From Lewinellaceae bacterium (lineage in GTDB: Bacteria; Bacteroidota; Bacteroidia; Chitinophagales; Saprospiraceae), in NCBI GenBank assembly GCA_020636405.1, contig JACJXW010000013.1, positions 1 to 34,391 on the forward strand: a stretch of 34,391 bases of DNA. Direction: 5' to 3'. Position 1 is the stretch's first letter. Each line of letters starts with the position of its first letter. A model generated the notes under the pieces. The model was not told the DNA's origin, did no database searches, and saw only the letters and a list, made by a program, of their open reading frames with translations. Below are positions 24,820 to 32,904 of the stretch, piece by piece. The position numbers were made by a program, and so were the translations under genes.

Positions 24820-27618
24820 TCACCGGTACATCAAAAACCGCTCCCGCACCTCCATAAACCCTTCCACCTCCTTCTGGCAGGCCTCCACCACCTTTTCCAC
24901 CGTCATGCCGGGTTCCTCCAGCCGTTTGACCACCTCCGGCGGAGCCCACTGCAGCGTGCCCTTGCCCGCCTTGCGATAGGCGTCAAAGATGTGCAGGGCG
25001 GCGGCTACCGAGGGGAAAGCCTTGGCGTCCGTCAGCATGATCTCTACGCCGCCGCAGAGTTTGTTCCAGGGCTTGTTGCGCGGGTTGGCGCGGGCGGGGT
25101 CGATGTTGGGGATGAAGTAGGCGGGGCGGAAGACGGCGCCCGGGATGCCCCGGCTGTTGAGGTCCGCGGCGGCCAGGCCGGCGTCGATCCAGTCGGCGCC
25201 GGTGAGCAGGAAGGGCTTGGTGGTTCCCCGCCCTTCCGAAAGGTTGGTGCGCTCGAACAGGCACTGGCCCGGATAAACGACGGCCGTCTCGAAGGTACCC
25301 ATATTGGGGGAGGGCATCACCCACAGTAGGCCGGTGTCGTCCCATAGCATGCTGCGTTGCCAGCCCTTCATGGGCACCACGGTGAGTTCGGCGCCGAAGC
25401 CTTCCGTCTCGTTCCACATGCGGGCCAGCTCCCCGTAAGTCATGCCGTGGCGGAGGGGCAGGCGGTGGCGAAAGATGCTGCCCAGGTTGAGGTAGGGGCC
25501 TTCCACCACCTCGCCGCCCAACGGGTTAGGACGGTCGAGCACGATGAAGGGTATGCCCGCTTGTGCGCAGGCCTCCATGGCGTACGACATCGTGTACTTA
25601 AAGGTATACCAGGCCGAGCCTACGCCCTGTATGTCGAAGAGCAGTACATCGATCTTTTCGAGCCATTCCTTCTTAGGGGCAAAGCCGTCTCCGTACAAGC
25701 TGTATACCGGCACTCCGGTGCGCGGGTCCGGTTCGCCCTCCAGGAGGATCTTGCCGTCGCGGGCGCCCCGTACGCCATGCTCGGGGCCGAAAAGGGCTGC
25801 CAGTTCTATGCCCGGTGTTTCCGCCAGCAGGTCGATGGTGCTGCGCAGCTGCCCGTCGACGGCCGAGGCATTGGTGATCAGCCCTACCCGCTTGCCGCGG
25901 ATGAGGCTCAACTGCTCGGTGAGCAGCACTTCCACGCCGAGTCTGACCTTGGGCTTCGGCAGGTTCGGCCCCGCGATTTCCATAGGCTTTGGTTCCGGGA
26001 AGAGGCTGGCCACGGGCGGCGCCAGATTATAGTCAAATTCCGGCAGGGGTATGGCGGTAGGCGAGCTCTCGTTGCCGGTGCGGCTCACCGCAGTGAGGTA
26101 CAGTTCGGTTAGCGGGCTGTAAACGGATTCCGGGGCGGGGATCTCCTCCGGCTTTTCTTTGGGCAGGGCGCCAGGTTTTACTTTGAACAGAGGGATGAGC
26201 GCACTGGGGCTTCCTGCGTTAATGATCTGATAGTCCCATACGCTACCGTGCCGGAAATAGGCGGCCCAGCGGAAGGCCTGGCCGGTTTGGGTGGGGGAAA
26301 CCTTTGCCATTGGCTGGCCTTCCTGCATCTCCATCTCCATATTTGCGGTTGGCGCCGGTGGCGCCGTATTGTCCAGCCAGGGGGAGGGCGGAACCAGGGC
26401 CGGCCTGCGGTAGGGCCCTTCGGCGATGGCCTGCAGCAGGCTGTCGTTGCGTTGCAGCACGCCGATACTCCAGTGAGCGTGGCCCGGGCCTTCCGGGACC
26501 ATTCCCCGGGTGGTCATGATCTGGTTGATCACTTCGTCTACCCCTTTTTCCCCTTTGATGCGCCCGATGCTCATACCCGGCCAGAGGTGCCGGCCGTGGG
26601 TATTCTCCTGTTTCCACCAGCCCAGCAGCACCGGAAAGCTCTGGGGGATCTGGTTGATGGGCCAGTACAGCTGGGGTGTCCAGTAGTCGACCCAGCCCTC
26701 GTTGAGCCAGAGGCGGGCGTCGGCATAGAGCTGTCCGTATTGGTCGAACCCCTGGATGGAAGGCGGGTAGTTGGGCCGCCAGATGCCGAAGGGGCTCAGT
26801 CCGAACTTCACCTGAGGTTTCTCGGCCTTGATGCTTTGGTAGGCCCGTTGGATGAACTGGTTGACCGCTTGCCGCCGCCAGTCGTCGCGCGACAGGGCGC
26901 CGCCCGCCGCCTGGTAGGCCTGCCAGCTGAGGCTGTCCGGAAATTCCTGGTTCCCATTGTAGGACGGGTAGGGGTAGAAGTAGTCGTCGAAGTGGATACC
27001 GTCGATGTCGTAGCGGCGTACGATGTCCATCACCACCGCATGGGATTGGCCCTGCGTGCCCGGCAGGGCAGGGTCGAGCCACCACATGCCGTTGGCGAGC
27101 TCGAGGGCCAGCTCCGGCCGTTTCTTCACGATAGACGAATCGGTGATCGCACCGCCGGTAGGGTGGTGGGCCCGGTAGGGATTGAGCCAGGCGTGAAGTT
27201 CCAGCCCGCGGGCATGGGCGGCGTCCACCCAGAATTCCAACGGGTCGTAATAGGGCTCCGGCGCTTTGCCCTGCTCGCCGGTGAGGAAATACGACCAGGG
27301 TTCCAGAGCGCTGGCGTACAGGGCGTCGGCCTGGGGGCGTACCTGGAAGATGACGGCGTTAAAGTTGTTGTCGGCCAGCAGGTCCAGTAGGGCAAGGGCC
27401 TCTTCCTTTTGCTGCGCCACCGGCAGACCCGGCTTGCTCGGCCAGTTGATATTGGCCACCGTGGCCACCCAGGCGGCGCGGAACTCGCGCTCGGCGGTGG
27501 GTAGCGCGGACGCTGGGGCTGGCGGCGGAGGGGCCTGGACGGCAGGCGCCGGCGCCTTGCAGGCGAACGTACCGGCAAAGAAAAGGAAGAAGAGCAGGGT
27601 TCGGTTAAGGAAGCGCAT
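24820..27618 (-). CDS. Lipoprotein fusion: GHL10 (DigH/YngK-like) glycosidase + NamZ (DUF1343, GH171) muramidase
   Basis: This 932-residue protein has a lipoprotein signal (FLFFAGTFAC, Cys about 20) and a Pro/Ala-rich linker. Residues about 44-400 form a GHL10 domain (PF02638): REFRAAWVATVANINWP, HAWLNPYR, and DGIHFDDYFYPYP with the acidic active-site pair. About 405-555 is a beta-rich, FN3-like linker. About 558-932 is a full DUF1343/NamZ domain: RVGLITNASAVDG, FGPEHGVRGARDGK, DIQGVGSAWYT, FIVLDRPNPLGG and NLSEGRGTTKPF. Known members: E. coli DigH acts on peptide-free peptidoglycan strands, and NamZ releases MurNAc from the non-reducing end. The fusion predicts a surface or periplasmic enzyme that degrades peptidoglycan glycan. 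Both parts look intact. Confidence 0.92.
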   Translation of the reverse strand: MRFLNRTLLFFLFFAGTFACKAPAPAVQAPPPPAPASALPTAEREFRAAWVATVANINWPSKPGLPVAQQKEEALALLDLLADNNFNAVIFQVRPQADALYASALEPWSYFLTGEQGKAPEPYYDPLEFWVDAAHARGLELHAWLNPYRAHHPTGGAITDSSIVKKRPELALELANGMWWLDPALPGTQGQSHAVVMDIVRRYDIDGIHFDDYFYPYPSYNGNQEFPDSLSWQAYQAAGGALSRDDWRRQAVNQFIQRAYQSIKAEKPQVKFGLSPFGIWRPNYPPSIQGFDQYGQLYADARLWLNEGWVDYWTPQLYWPINQIPQSFPVLLGWWKQENTHGRHLWPGMSIGRIKGEKGVDEVINQIMTTRGMVPEGPGHAHWSIGVLQRNDSLLQAIAEGPYRRPALVPPSPWLDNTAPPAPTANMEMEMQEGQPMAKVSPTQTGQAFRWAAYFRHGSVWDYQIINAGSPSALIPLFKVKPGALPKEKPEEIPAPESVYSPLTELYLTAVSRTGNESSPTAIPLPEFDYNLAPPVASLFPEPKPMEIAGPNLPKPKVRLGVEVLLTEQLSLIRGKRVGLITNASAVDGQLRSTIDLLAETPGIELAALFGPEHGVRGARDGKILLEGEPDPRTGVPVYSLYGDGFAPKKEWLEKIDVLLFDIQGVGSAWYTFKYTMSYAMEACAQAGIPFIVLDRPNPLGGEVVEGPYLNLGSIFRHRLPLRHGMTYGELARMWNETEGFGAELTVVPMKGWQRSMLWDDTGLLWVMPSPNMGTFETAVVYPGQCLFERTNLSEGRGTTKPFLLTGADWIDAGLAAADLNSRGIPGAVFRPAYFIPNIDPARANPRNKPWNKLCGGVEIMLTDAKAFPSVAAALHIFDAYRKAGKGTLQWAPPEVVKRLEEPGMTVEKVVEACQKEVEGFMEVRERFLMYR

Positions 27619-27827
27619 GGGGCGGATCGTTGGTTGGAAGCTAATCTACAAAATATGGAGGAGTGGCTCTTCTTTTTTGGAAAAACACAGTTGTTTACAA
27701 TTTGTTTCAATGAAAAACAATTTGTATTTTTCGCCATTGCAGAGCCTCCGGGCCTTGCCCGCATCTGCCTGGAAGGCACCGTCAAAGACGATGGTAGTTC
27801 GCATTTACAAAAAAATAACCTGAATAT

Positions 27828-28199
27828 ATGCTGACAGCAATAAATCCAAAGTTGCCAATGAGGGACAAAGCGGTGACAAAAGACTATTACATAAACCAAT
27901 TAGGCTTTCAGGTCTTTGGGAATGAAGACTTTGACGGCTATTTAATGGTACGAAAAGACCATATTCAAATTCACTTTTTCGAGTTTAGAGGCCTTGACCC
28001 CAAAGAGAACTACGGGCAAGTTTACATCAGAACCGATGATATTGATGAATTTTATCAATTCCTGATGGAGAAAAAAACACGCATACATCCAAATGGACAT
28101 TTACAAACCAAACCTTGGGGACAAAAGGAATTTTCAGTTCTTGACCCGGACAATAACTTACTGACTTTCGGACAAAGCCTGTTATCTAATGAGAAGTGA
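27828..28199 (+). CDS. VOC/glyoxalase superfamily protein (bleomycin resistance-like)
   Basis: This 123-residue single-domain VOC protein has the paired beta-alpha-beta-beta-beta pattern: MRDKAVTKDYYINQLGFQVF, DGYLMVRKDHIQIHFFEF, VYIRTDDIDEFYQFLMEK and QKEFSVLDPDNNLLTFGQ. The DPDNNLLTF end and the IHFF strand with the adjacent Glu match the bleomycin/fosfomycin-resistance branch, which sequesters or metabolises small molecules as a dimer. The substrate is unknown. Base composition is visibly more AT-rich than all neighbours, suggesting transfer. A truncated relative lies at 10161-10310. The stop codon is inside a 33-bp perfect palindrome. Confidence 0.9.
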   Translation: MLTAINPKLPMRDKAVTKDYYINQLGFQVFGNEDFDGYLMVRKDHIQIHFFEFRGLDPKENYGQVYIRTDDIDEFYQFLMEKKTRIHPNGHLQTKPWGQKEFSVLDPDNNLLTFGQSLLSNEK

Positions 28200-28227
28200 G
28201 CGGACAACTTCAAGTTGTCCGCTCACT
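28195..28227. repeat. Perfect palindrome over the VOC stop codon
   Basis: Sixteen-bp arms AGTGAGCGGACAACTT and AAGTTGTCCGCTCACT surround a single C. The left arm overlaps the last codons of the VOC gene. It could stop transcription on either strand, although no T tract follows. Confidence 0.75.
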
Positions 28228-28257
28228 AACCCCGTGCTACCGCAATAGACTTCCCTT

Positions 28258-28356
28258 TTACATCGGTACCCCTTCATCCGTCTGCAAACGCACCAGGTAG
28301 GTGCCGGCGTTCAAGGCGGCGCCGTTCCAGCGGAAGTCCTGAACGCCGGCGTTATA
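28258..28356 (-). pseudogene. Fragment of a T9SS type A sorting domain
   Basis: The minus-strand frame reads NAGVQDFRWNGAALNAGTYL then VRLQTDEG and a stop at 28258. This matches the end of the T9SS C-terminal domain seen intact at 31539 (AGQQDFRWNGADG...GIYLVRSQ). The frame closes at a stop shortly upstream (about 28378), so only some 30 residues of a lost secreted protein remain. It lies between two palindromic repeats. Confidence 0.75.
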
Positions 28357-28387
28357 AGTACTAGGCGCGCTACTGTTTCACAAACAA

Positions 28388-28467
28388 AGCCTAAAACCAG
28401 GCTCAAGTCTGAGCGCAATGGGAAATTGCACCCCGACAGCCCGGTCTCGGGCGCCAATTTCCCATTG
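28388..28467. repeat. Hairpin repeat at the 3' end of the hydrolase gene
   Basis: A perfect 13-bp stem CAATGGGAAATTG (28416-28428) pairs with CAATTTCCCATTG (28455-28467), enclosing a CCCG-rich inner hairpin. It is preceded by a small AGCCT/AGGCT hairpin at 28388-28403. Its right edge is 9 nt from the hydrolase stop at 28477, so it may act as a terminator; it looks like a dispersed palindromic repeat. Confidence 0.65.
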
Positions 28468-28476
28468 GCGCGCGAG

Positions 28477-29394
28477 TTATCCAAAGTGCAAATTAATTCT
28501 TTGTGAGGGAGTCCGGGCTGCCTTCGTCAACTCCTCCTTCCCCTGCCGCACCAGCTCCTCCATCCTCCGGTTACCCGCCCTGTTTTGCACGTGTCTGGAA
28601 TCGGACAGCAGGATGGCCTCCCGCAGGGCAGGAAAGATCCGCCGGGCCCGCCGGATCATTTTCCCGCCGGGGAACAGGAGGTCCTGCTTCGCTGCCAGTA
28701 AGGTGATGGGCGTGGTGATGCCCTTAGCTTCGGCTTTGGTGATCACCGGCACCGGGGTGAAGTCCATCTCGAAATGAAGGAACACCTGGGAGAGGTATTG
28801 AACAGCAAACTCATCCCTGTCGGTAAACAACTCGTCCACCACCTTGACCACTAATTTCCGGTTCTTCGTTCGCATATACCGTTTCATGGGGAGGAAGATC
28901 CGGAGGAGCGCCTTCAAAGGGTTGCCGTTGACGATGTAAGCCGGCGAGGCCAGAAAGGCCGCTTTGATCCGGCGCTCGTCGTTGATCAGCGTTTTCAGGA
29001 TGATCAGCCCTCCGAAGGAGAAACCCAGGAGGGTTACCTCGTTCAGGCCGAGGCCGTCGATCACCTCGTTCATCCATCGGCCGTAGGAGTCGTCCTTCAT
29101 GCTCAGCCGCTCCCCCTCGCTCTTGTTGGGCTGGGCCAGCACGTCGATGGCGAATACCCGGTAGTGCTGTGCCAGGGTGGGGTAGGCCTCCAGGGCCACC
29201 GGGGCGCAACCGTTCGATCCATGGATAACGACAAGGGGCGGATGGGCTGTGTCTCCGGTTTGGATCACGCTTGTCCTTCCGAAACTGGTGAGTATGTCTT
29301 CCTCTTCGTATGGAATGTTCAGCTCCTGTAGTTTCTGATCATAGAGCCGGAATATTTCCCGTTTGCCGGCCTCCGACTTGAAGAAATCTTTCAT
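28477..29394 (-). CDS. Alpha/beta hydrolase
   Basis: This 305-residue cytosolic protein has no signal peptide. It has the alpha/beta hydrolase fold: oxyanion segment VVIHGSNGCAP, strand VFAIDVLAQPNKSEG, the nucleophile elbow LLGFSFGGL (Ser about 139), the acidic loop LLAAKQDLLFPG and the catalytic His in SDSRHVQNR. The substrate is unknown; esters or C-C bonds are possible. It is transcribed divergently from a TetR-family gene with only 56 bp between the starts. That gap holds two copies of a 21-bp sequence, so it is very likely the target of that repressor. The last residues (INLHFG) may be affected by the adjacent hairpin repeat. Confidence 0.88.
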   Translation of the reverse strand: MKDFFKSEAGKREIFRLYDQKLQELNIPYEEEDILTSFGRTSVIQTGDTAHPPLVVIHGSNGCAPVALEAYPTLAQHYRVFAIDVLAQPNKSEGERLSMKDDSYGRWMNEVIDGLGLNEVTLLGFSFGGLIILKTLINDERRIKAAFLASPAYIVNGNPLKALLRIFLPMKRYMRTKNRKLVVKVVDELFTDRDEFAVQYLSQVFLHFEMDFTPVPVITKAEAKGITTPITLLAAKQDLLFPGGKMIRRARRIFPALREAILLSDSRHVQNRAGNRRMEELVRQGKEELTKAARTPSQRINLHFG

Positions 29395-29403
29395 TTATTC
29401 TAA

Positions 29404-29452
29404 TTTTAGGACAAGTTTACTAATTTTCTGTTTTTAGGACAAGTTTACTAAT
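29404..29452. promoter_or_regulatory. Duplicated 21-bp operator-like sequence between hydrolase and TetR genes
   Basis: A perfect direct repeat TTTTAGGACAAGTTTACTAAT lies at 29404-29424 and 29432-29452, 28 bp apart. The core TTAGGACAAGTTTACTAA is a partial palindrome (TTAG...CTAA, 12 of 18 symmetric positions). The second copy runs into the TetR ATG at 29451. On the minus strand each copy includes TAAACTTG, close to a -7 element. Confidence 0.65.
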
Positions 29453-30077
29453 GAAAAACACGAAGGAAAAGATCCAGGAGGCGGCCCGGAAGCTGTTCAA
29501 CCATCACGGCTATGCCCAGGTTACCATTCGGATGATCGCTAAGGCTGCCGGCATGAGCTCGGGCAACCTGAACTACCACTTCCGGAAGCGGGAAGATGTT
29601 CTTGAGGCCCTGTACTTCGAGATGGTGGAAGTGTTCGACCGGCGGGTGGCGGCCCTGCCGCAGACGGAGTTCTCCTTTTCTCAGATACTAAAGGATATTC
29701 GGGAGAGTATGGAAAGGATGGTTGCCTACCGGTTTTTCTGGGCGGACCTGCATTATCTGTTGAAGTCCAATGAAACGATCAGAAGCCATTTCACCAAAGC
29801 GTACGAGCAGCGAAAGGCGGGGTATTTGTTTTTGTTTTCCGAGTTGCAGCGGCAGGCCCTGATGCGGCCGCCGGACTTTGAAGGAGAGTATAGTTTCCTG
29901 GCGGAGCGCATGCTGGCCTACAGCGACACCTGGGTATATGCGTCGCAGTTGGGGGAAAAAGGTGGACAAAGTGCCTTCCACCTGGATGAGCACGCAGTGG
30001 CCTTGTTGATGTTTTTGTATCCTCAATTGACGGAAAAGGGGAAGGAGGAAGTGCGGGGGGTGGTGGAAAGGGAATAA
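29451..30077 (+). CDS. TetR-family transcriptional regulator
   Basis: The 208-residue protein has an N-terminal TetR HTH at about residues 5-50: IQEAARKLFNHHGYAQVTIR, then MIAKAAGMSSGNLNYHF, the recognition helix followed by RKREDVLEAL. The C-terminal helical domain (60-205) would bind a small ligand and dimerise and is not assigned to a subfamily, as is usual. It likely represses itself and the divergent hydrolase by binding the duplicated sequence that separates them. The ATG at 29451 overlaps the second copy, implying a leaderless or very short-leader mRNA. It is convergent with the DUF3037 gene, 12 bp between the stops. Confidence 0.93.
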   Translation: MKNTKEKIQEAARKLFNHHGYAQVTIRMIAKAAGMSSGNLNYHFRKREDVLEALYFEMVEVFDRRVAALPQTEFSFSQILKDIRESMERMVAYRFFWADLHYLLKSNETIRSHFTKAYEQRKAGYLFLFSELQRQALMRPPDFEGEYSFLAERMLAYSDTWVYASQLGEKGGQSAFHLDEHAVALLMFLYPQLTEKGKEEVRGVVERE

Positions 30078-30089
30078 CAGGAGCATCGT

Positions 30090-30473
30090 TTATAAAACGT
30101 AACGCCGAAAGAGGCTTTCCAGCACTTCTTCCGGGTCATGGCAAAGCCCGGGATGCGTTTCAGAACTTTGAATGATCGTACTCCGGGCCGCCGCCAGCCA
30201 CCGGAACCGTTCCGGAAGGGCCAGCTTTCCGATCTCTCCTCCCTGGGGCGCGCCCTGGCATATGCGTTCCCAGGCGGCCAGATAGTCCTTTACGGCCTCG
30301 ATATCGACTTCATCGGAAAAAGCCCGGATCCGCTTCTCGTCCACTTTATACCGCATGGCAAGGTATTTTTTTGGTTTGGAGAAAAGGATCACCCCAATGT
30401 TGATGAACTCATCCCGCTCCACTTTTGGAACCAGCCGGATGACCGCAAATTCGTAAGTTACTTTATCTTGCAT
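30090..30473 (-). CDS. DUF3037 family protein
   Basis: This 127-residue protein starts at the ATG at 30473 (MQDKVTYEFAVIRLVPKVER), which is the family N-terminus; a longer frame from 30500 lies inside the upstream gene. It matches DUF3037: YEFAVIRLVPKVERDEFINIGVILF, a middle KYLAMRYKVDEKRIRAF, and an aromatic FRWLAAARSTIIQSSETHPG. The function of DUF3037 is unknown. The start codon overlaps the last 11 nt of the HipA-like kinase gene, a sign of translational coupling. DUF3037 is known to occur next to this kinase type, so the pair probably forms one functional unit. Confidence 0.85.
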   Translation of the reverse strand: MQDKVTYEFAVIRLVPKVERDEFINIGVILFSKPKKYLAMRYKVDEKRIRAFSDEVDIEAVKDYLAAWERICQGAPQGGEIGKLALPERFRWLAAARSTIIQSSETHPGLCHDPEEVLESLFRRYVL

Positions 30474-31242
30474 CGGAAGCTTCTTTAGCCAACAGGTCAA
30501 TTTTGCTCAGCCGTGTGCTCAGGAATTCGACATAGGCAGCCCTCATTTCACCGGTAGTTAAGGTATTGGCCTCCTCTGTCAGCCAGTCTTCCGGTATCTG
30601 GGCGACGATCTCCTGAATGATGTCCTCGTTGAGCAGGCGCCGGATCTCTTCCGACGCTTCCTCCAACTGGGTGGCCCTCCCCAACAGAACGTGGCCTTTA
30701 ATGCCGGGAAAAGTACGCGAAAGGTGGCTTTTCCAATGCAGCCAGTTGTGATGAAAATACAAGCTTGCCCCGTGGTCGATGAGCCACAGCTCTTTGTTCC
30801 AGTTCAGCAGATTTGTATTTTTCGCTGTCCGGTCGATGTTGATGATCAGGCTATCCAGCAAAACGACTTTTGAAACGTACAGGGAACTGGCCACCGGTAC
30901 CAGTGGGTCGTAGGTAATGGCGCCCGACAGAAAGTGTACCCCCAGGTTGAGCCCCACGCTGAACCTCAACAGGTCCTGGATCTCTTCGTCCGGTTCCGTT
31001 TTACTGAAGGAATCGTCCAGGTTCATAAATACCAGCTCCGGCACGTTCAGGCCTATGGCTTTGGCCAACAGGCCGCCCACCAGTTCGGCAATCAACGCCT
31101 TCTTGCCCTGGCCCGCCCCTCTGAATTTCAGGACGTAGAGGAATTCGTCATCCGCCTCCACGATCGCCGGGAGGGAACCGCCCTCTCTGAGGGGCTTCAG
31201 GTATTGTACGACGTCCACCGCCCGGATCTCAATAGTATTCAT
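30463..31242 (-). CDS. HipA_2-type protein kinase
   Basis: The 259-residue protein starts at the ATG at 31242 (MNTIEIRAVDVVQY); the longer frame from 31284 lacks family support. It resembles the HipA_2 domain (PF20613), related to the HipA Ser/Thr kinase. Visible kinase residues are the N-lobe VLKFRG with Lys39 and a following AELVGG helix, the catalytic loop INIDRTAKNTN (Asp137, Asn142/144) and the metal-binding WLIDHG (Asp156). HipA toxins phosphorylate tRNA synthetases, but for HipA_2 proteins no target is known to me. There is no HipB-type HTH antitoxin nearby; instead the gene overlaps DUF3037. The enzyme appears intact and cytosolic. Confidence 0.85.
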   Translation of the reverse strand: MNTIEIRAVDVVQYLKPLREGGSLPAIVEADDEFLYVLKFRGAGQGKKALIAELVGGLLAKAIGLNVPELVFMNLDDSFSKTEPDEEIQDLLRFSVGLNLGVHFLSGAITYDPLVPVASSLYVSKVVLLDSLIINIDRTAKNTNLLNWNKELWLIDHGASLYFHHNWLHWKSHLSRTFPGIKGHVLLGRATQLEEASEEIRRLLNEDIIQEIVAQIPEDWLTEEANTLTTGEMRAAYVEFLSTRLSKIDLLAKEASDAR

Positions 31243-31328
31243 GGAGCCGAAGATAGGGAAAAGGTGGGAGTTGATTAGGAGCAAATGATGGGAGAGGACA
31301 TGAAAAAGAGGAAGTCCTTTTGAAATGC

Positions 31329-31370
31329 GGTTCGCTGTTCGCCGTACGCTGTTCGCGATTCGCTGTTGGA
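31329..31370. repeat. Degenerate heptamer array (NNTTCGC), six units
   Basis: Units GGTTCGC, TGTTCGC, CGTACGC, TGTTCGC, GATTCGC and TGTTGGA follow in register. The motif matches the array at 4946-4973. It lies in the 296-nt gap upstream of the HipA_2 gene. The rest of that gap (31371-31538) holds only a short duplication of AACAATATAGCC near 31502-31530 and no gene. Confidence 0.65.
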
Positions 31371-31538
31371 AGCCACAGAGAACGAACTATACCCAAAAGC
31401 AAAGGACAAACCGGTAAGAACCGGCTTGCCCCTTACATGGCGCTTGCCTTTTATCGCCCGGCATGCCTCCTGCCTGGAGCACATACCGGGCAAAAACAAT
31501 CTAACAATATAGCCATATAACAATATAGCCCTTTCACA

Positions 31539-32597
31539 CTACCGCACCATACTCACCTTCTGCGTCAGCGTTGCATCTTCCATCTGCGAGCGCACGAGGT
31601 AGATGCCGGAGCTCAGCTGTTGGCCGCTGCCGTCGGCGCCATTCCAGCGGAAGTCCTGCTGGCCGGCGTCGAGGTAGCCGGAGTGCAAGGCCGCCACGCG
31701 CTGGCCGTTGAGATTGAACAACTCGAGGGTAGCCGGGCCGGCCTGGGGCAGGCTGAAGCGGATGGCCACCTCATCCCGGAAGGGGTTGGGGTTGGCCTGC
31801 AGTTGCAGAGCGTCGGCTGTAGTTGCCACACCGGGGTTGGCCGGGTGGGGGATCGAGGGGGTGCAGCAGACGACGATGCCGGCATTCATGGCATCGATCA
31901 GCATGCTCACCTGGGCGATGATGTAGTCGGCAGCATCGGTGGGGATCTGGTTCCCGCTCTGGTACTGCGTATAAGTGATGATACTGTTCAACTGGGTGGT
32001 TATTGCTTGTACAGGATGGCCGATACAGAATTTGGAAGCTGCGAGCCTTAGCCTTCTGGTGAGGGCATTTTCAATCCCGCGGTTGAGCCCCAGGCCCTCG
32101 ATGTAGAGAATCAGGTTAACTTCCACTACTCCATTGATGCAGGCGTCGGCATCACAGGCATCACCGAGGCCGTCATTATCGAGGTCGGCCTGGTCGGCAT
32201 TGGCGATAGTTGGGCAATTGTCTTGATTGTCGGCGACGACGACGGCTTCGCCGACGTCGTCGGGGCCACTGTCGCAGTTGGAAGTGCGGGAATATAATTT
32301 AAGGTTTCGGATACATCTATTGGGACCTCTGCTGCCTCCCGAATAGTCTCTGGTTGTAAAAACTTTATCGGCCGAAAATACATTTCCAGAAATGGTAGTT
32401 TCCGTTTGTAAAGGCCCTGTATTAAAGGTGAAGATCAAAACATCATCCAGGTATAAATAAGCCGTTTCGTTCCCAAAGTAGAATTCCGCTTTATACCACT
32501 GATGAAGATTGATCACAACATTAAAATACTGTCTCTGGCTGTTGTTGTACCTTATCCCCATTTCACCGTTATTCCGACCCAAATTGCGGAATTCCTA
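31539..32597 (-). pseudogene. 5'-truncated T9SS-secreted protein with thrombospondin type 3 repeat
   Basis: The frame encodes about 350 residues. The N-terminal part is the end of a concanavalin A-like/LamG-type domain (MGIRYNNSQRQYFNVVINL, WYKAEFYFGNETAYLYLDD). A thrombospondin type 3 calcium-binding repeat follows (DNQDNCPTIANADQADLDND then GLGDACD). A C-terminal T9SS type A sorting domain (LQANPNPFRDEVAIRF to LTQKVSMVR) ends it. There is no signal peptide, no ATG at the right place (the first start-like codon is TTG at 32582) and an in-frame TAG at 32595-32597 just upstream. An intact cargo gene needs a signal peptide and a full domain, so I call it 5'-truncated. The adjacent region contains repeats but no missing exon-like part. 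Confidence 0.75.
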
Positions 32598-32618
32598 TAT
32601 CAATAACTTCAATGGGTT

Positions 32619-32695
32619 ATTTCCGTCAAATGTGTGGCAATTTCCGTCAAAATGGGGTTGTTGGGCTGTCCTGACGAATGCTTTGCATTGTCAGG
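32619..32695. repeat. Direct repeat ATTTCCGTCAAA and CCTGAC hairpin at truncation junction
   Basis: A 12-bp direct repeat ATTTCCGTCAAA occurs at 32619-32630 and 32640-32651. It is followed by a bulged 11-bp stem, CCTGACGAATGC (32670-32681) with GCATTGTCAGG (32685-32695). These lie just upstream of the truncated T9SS gene. Confidence 0.6.
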
Positions 32696-32904
32696 ATACT
32701 GGCCGCAAGCGTCAGTATTGGCTGTGTTGAAAATACGCATATCAGTCTCGTTACTTAACATTCTAATTATTTCAAAGCACATTTGGCTGAAATTGTTAAA
32801 AACGCTATTTTTATACTATTGAGCTTCCAGGGGTTCGCCAATTACCCAAACTGCTAAGGGATTTGCCAAGGAAGGCATATTTACAAAAGAACACCGAAAC
32901 CAAA

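Noticed and set aside
26248..27390. Open frame of 380 codons on the plus strand
   Set aside because: It lies wholly antisense to the GHL10-NamZ gene and has no recognisable domain.
32619..32760. Coding remnant reading PDNAKHSSGQPNNPI on the minus strand
   Set aside because: The frame is short and ends at a stop, and the same bases form a hairpin and a direct repeat, so I treat it as repeat sequence and not as a gene.
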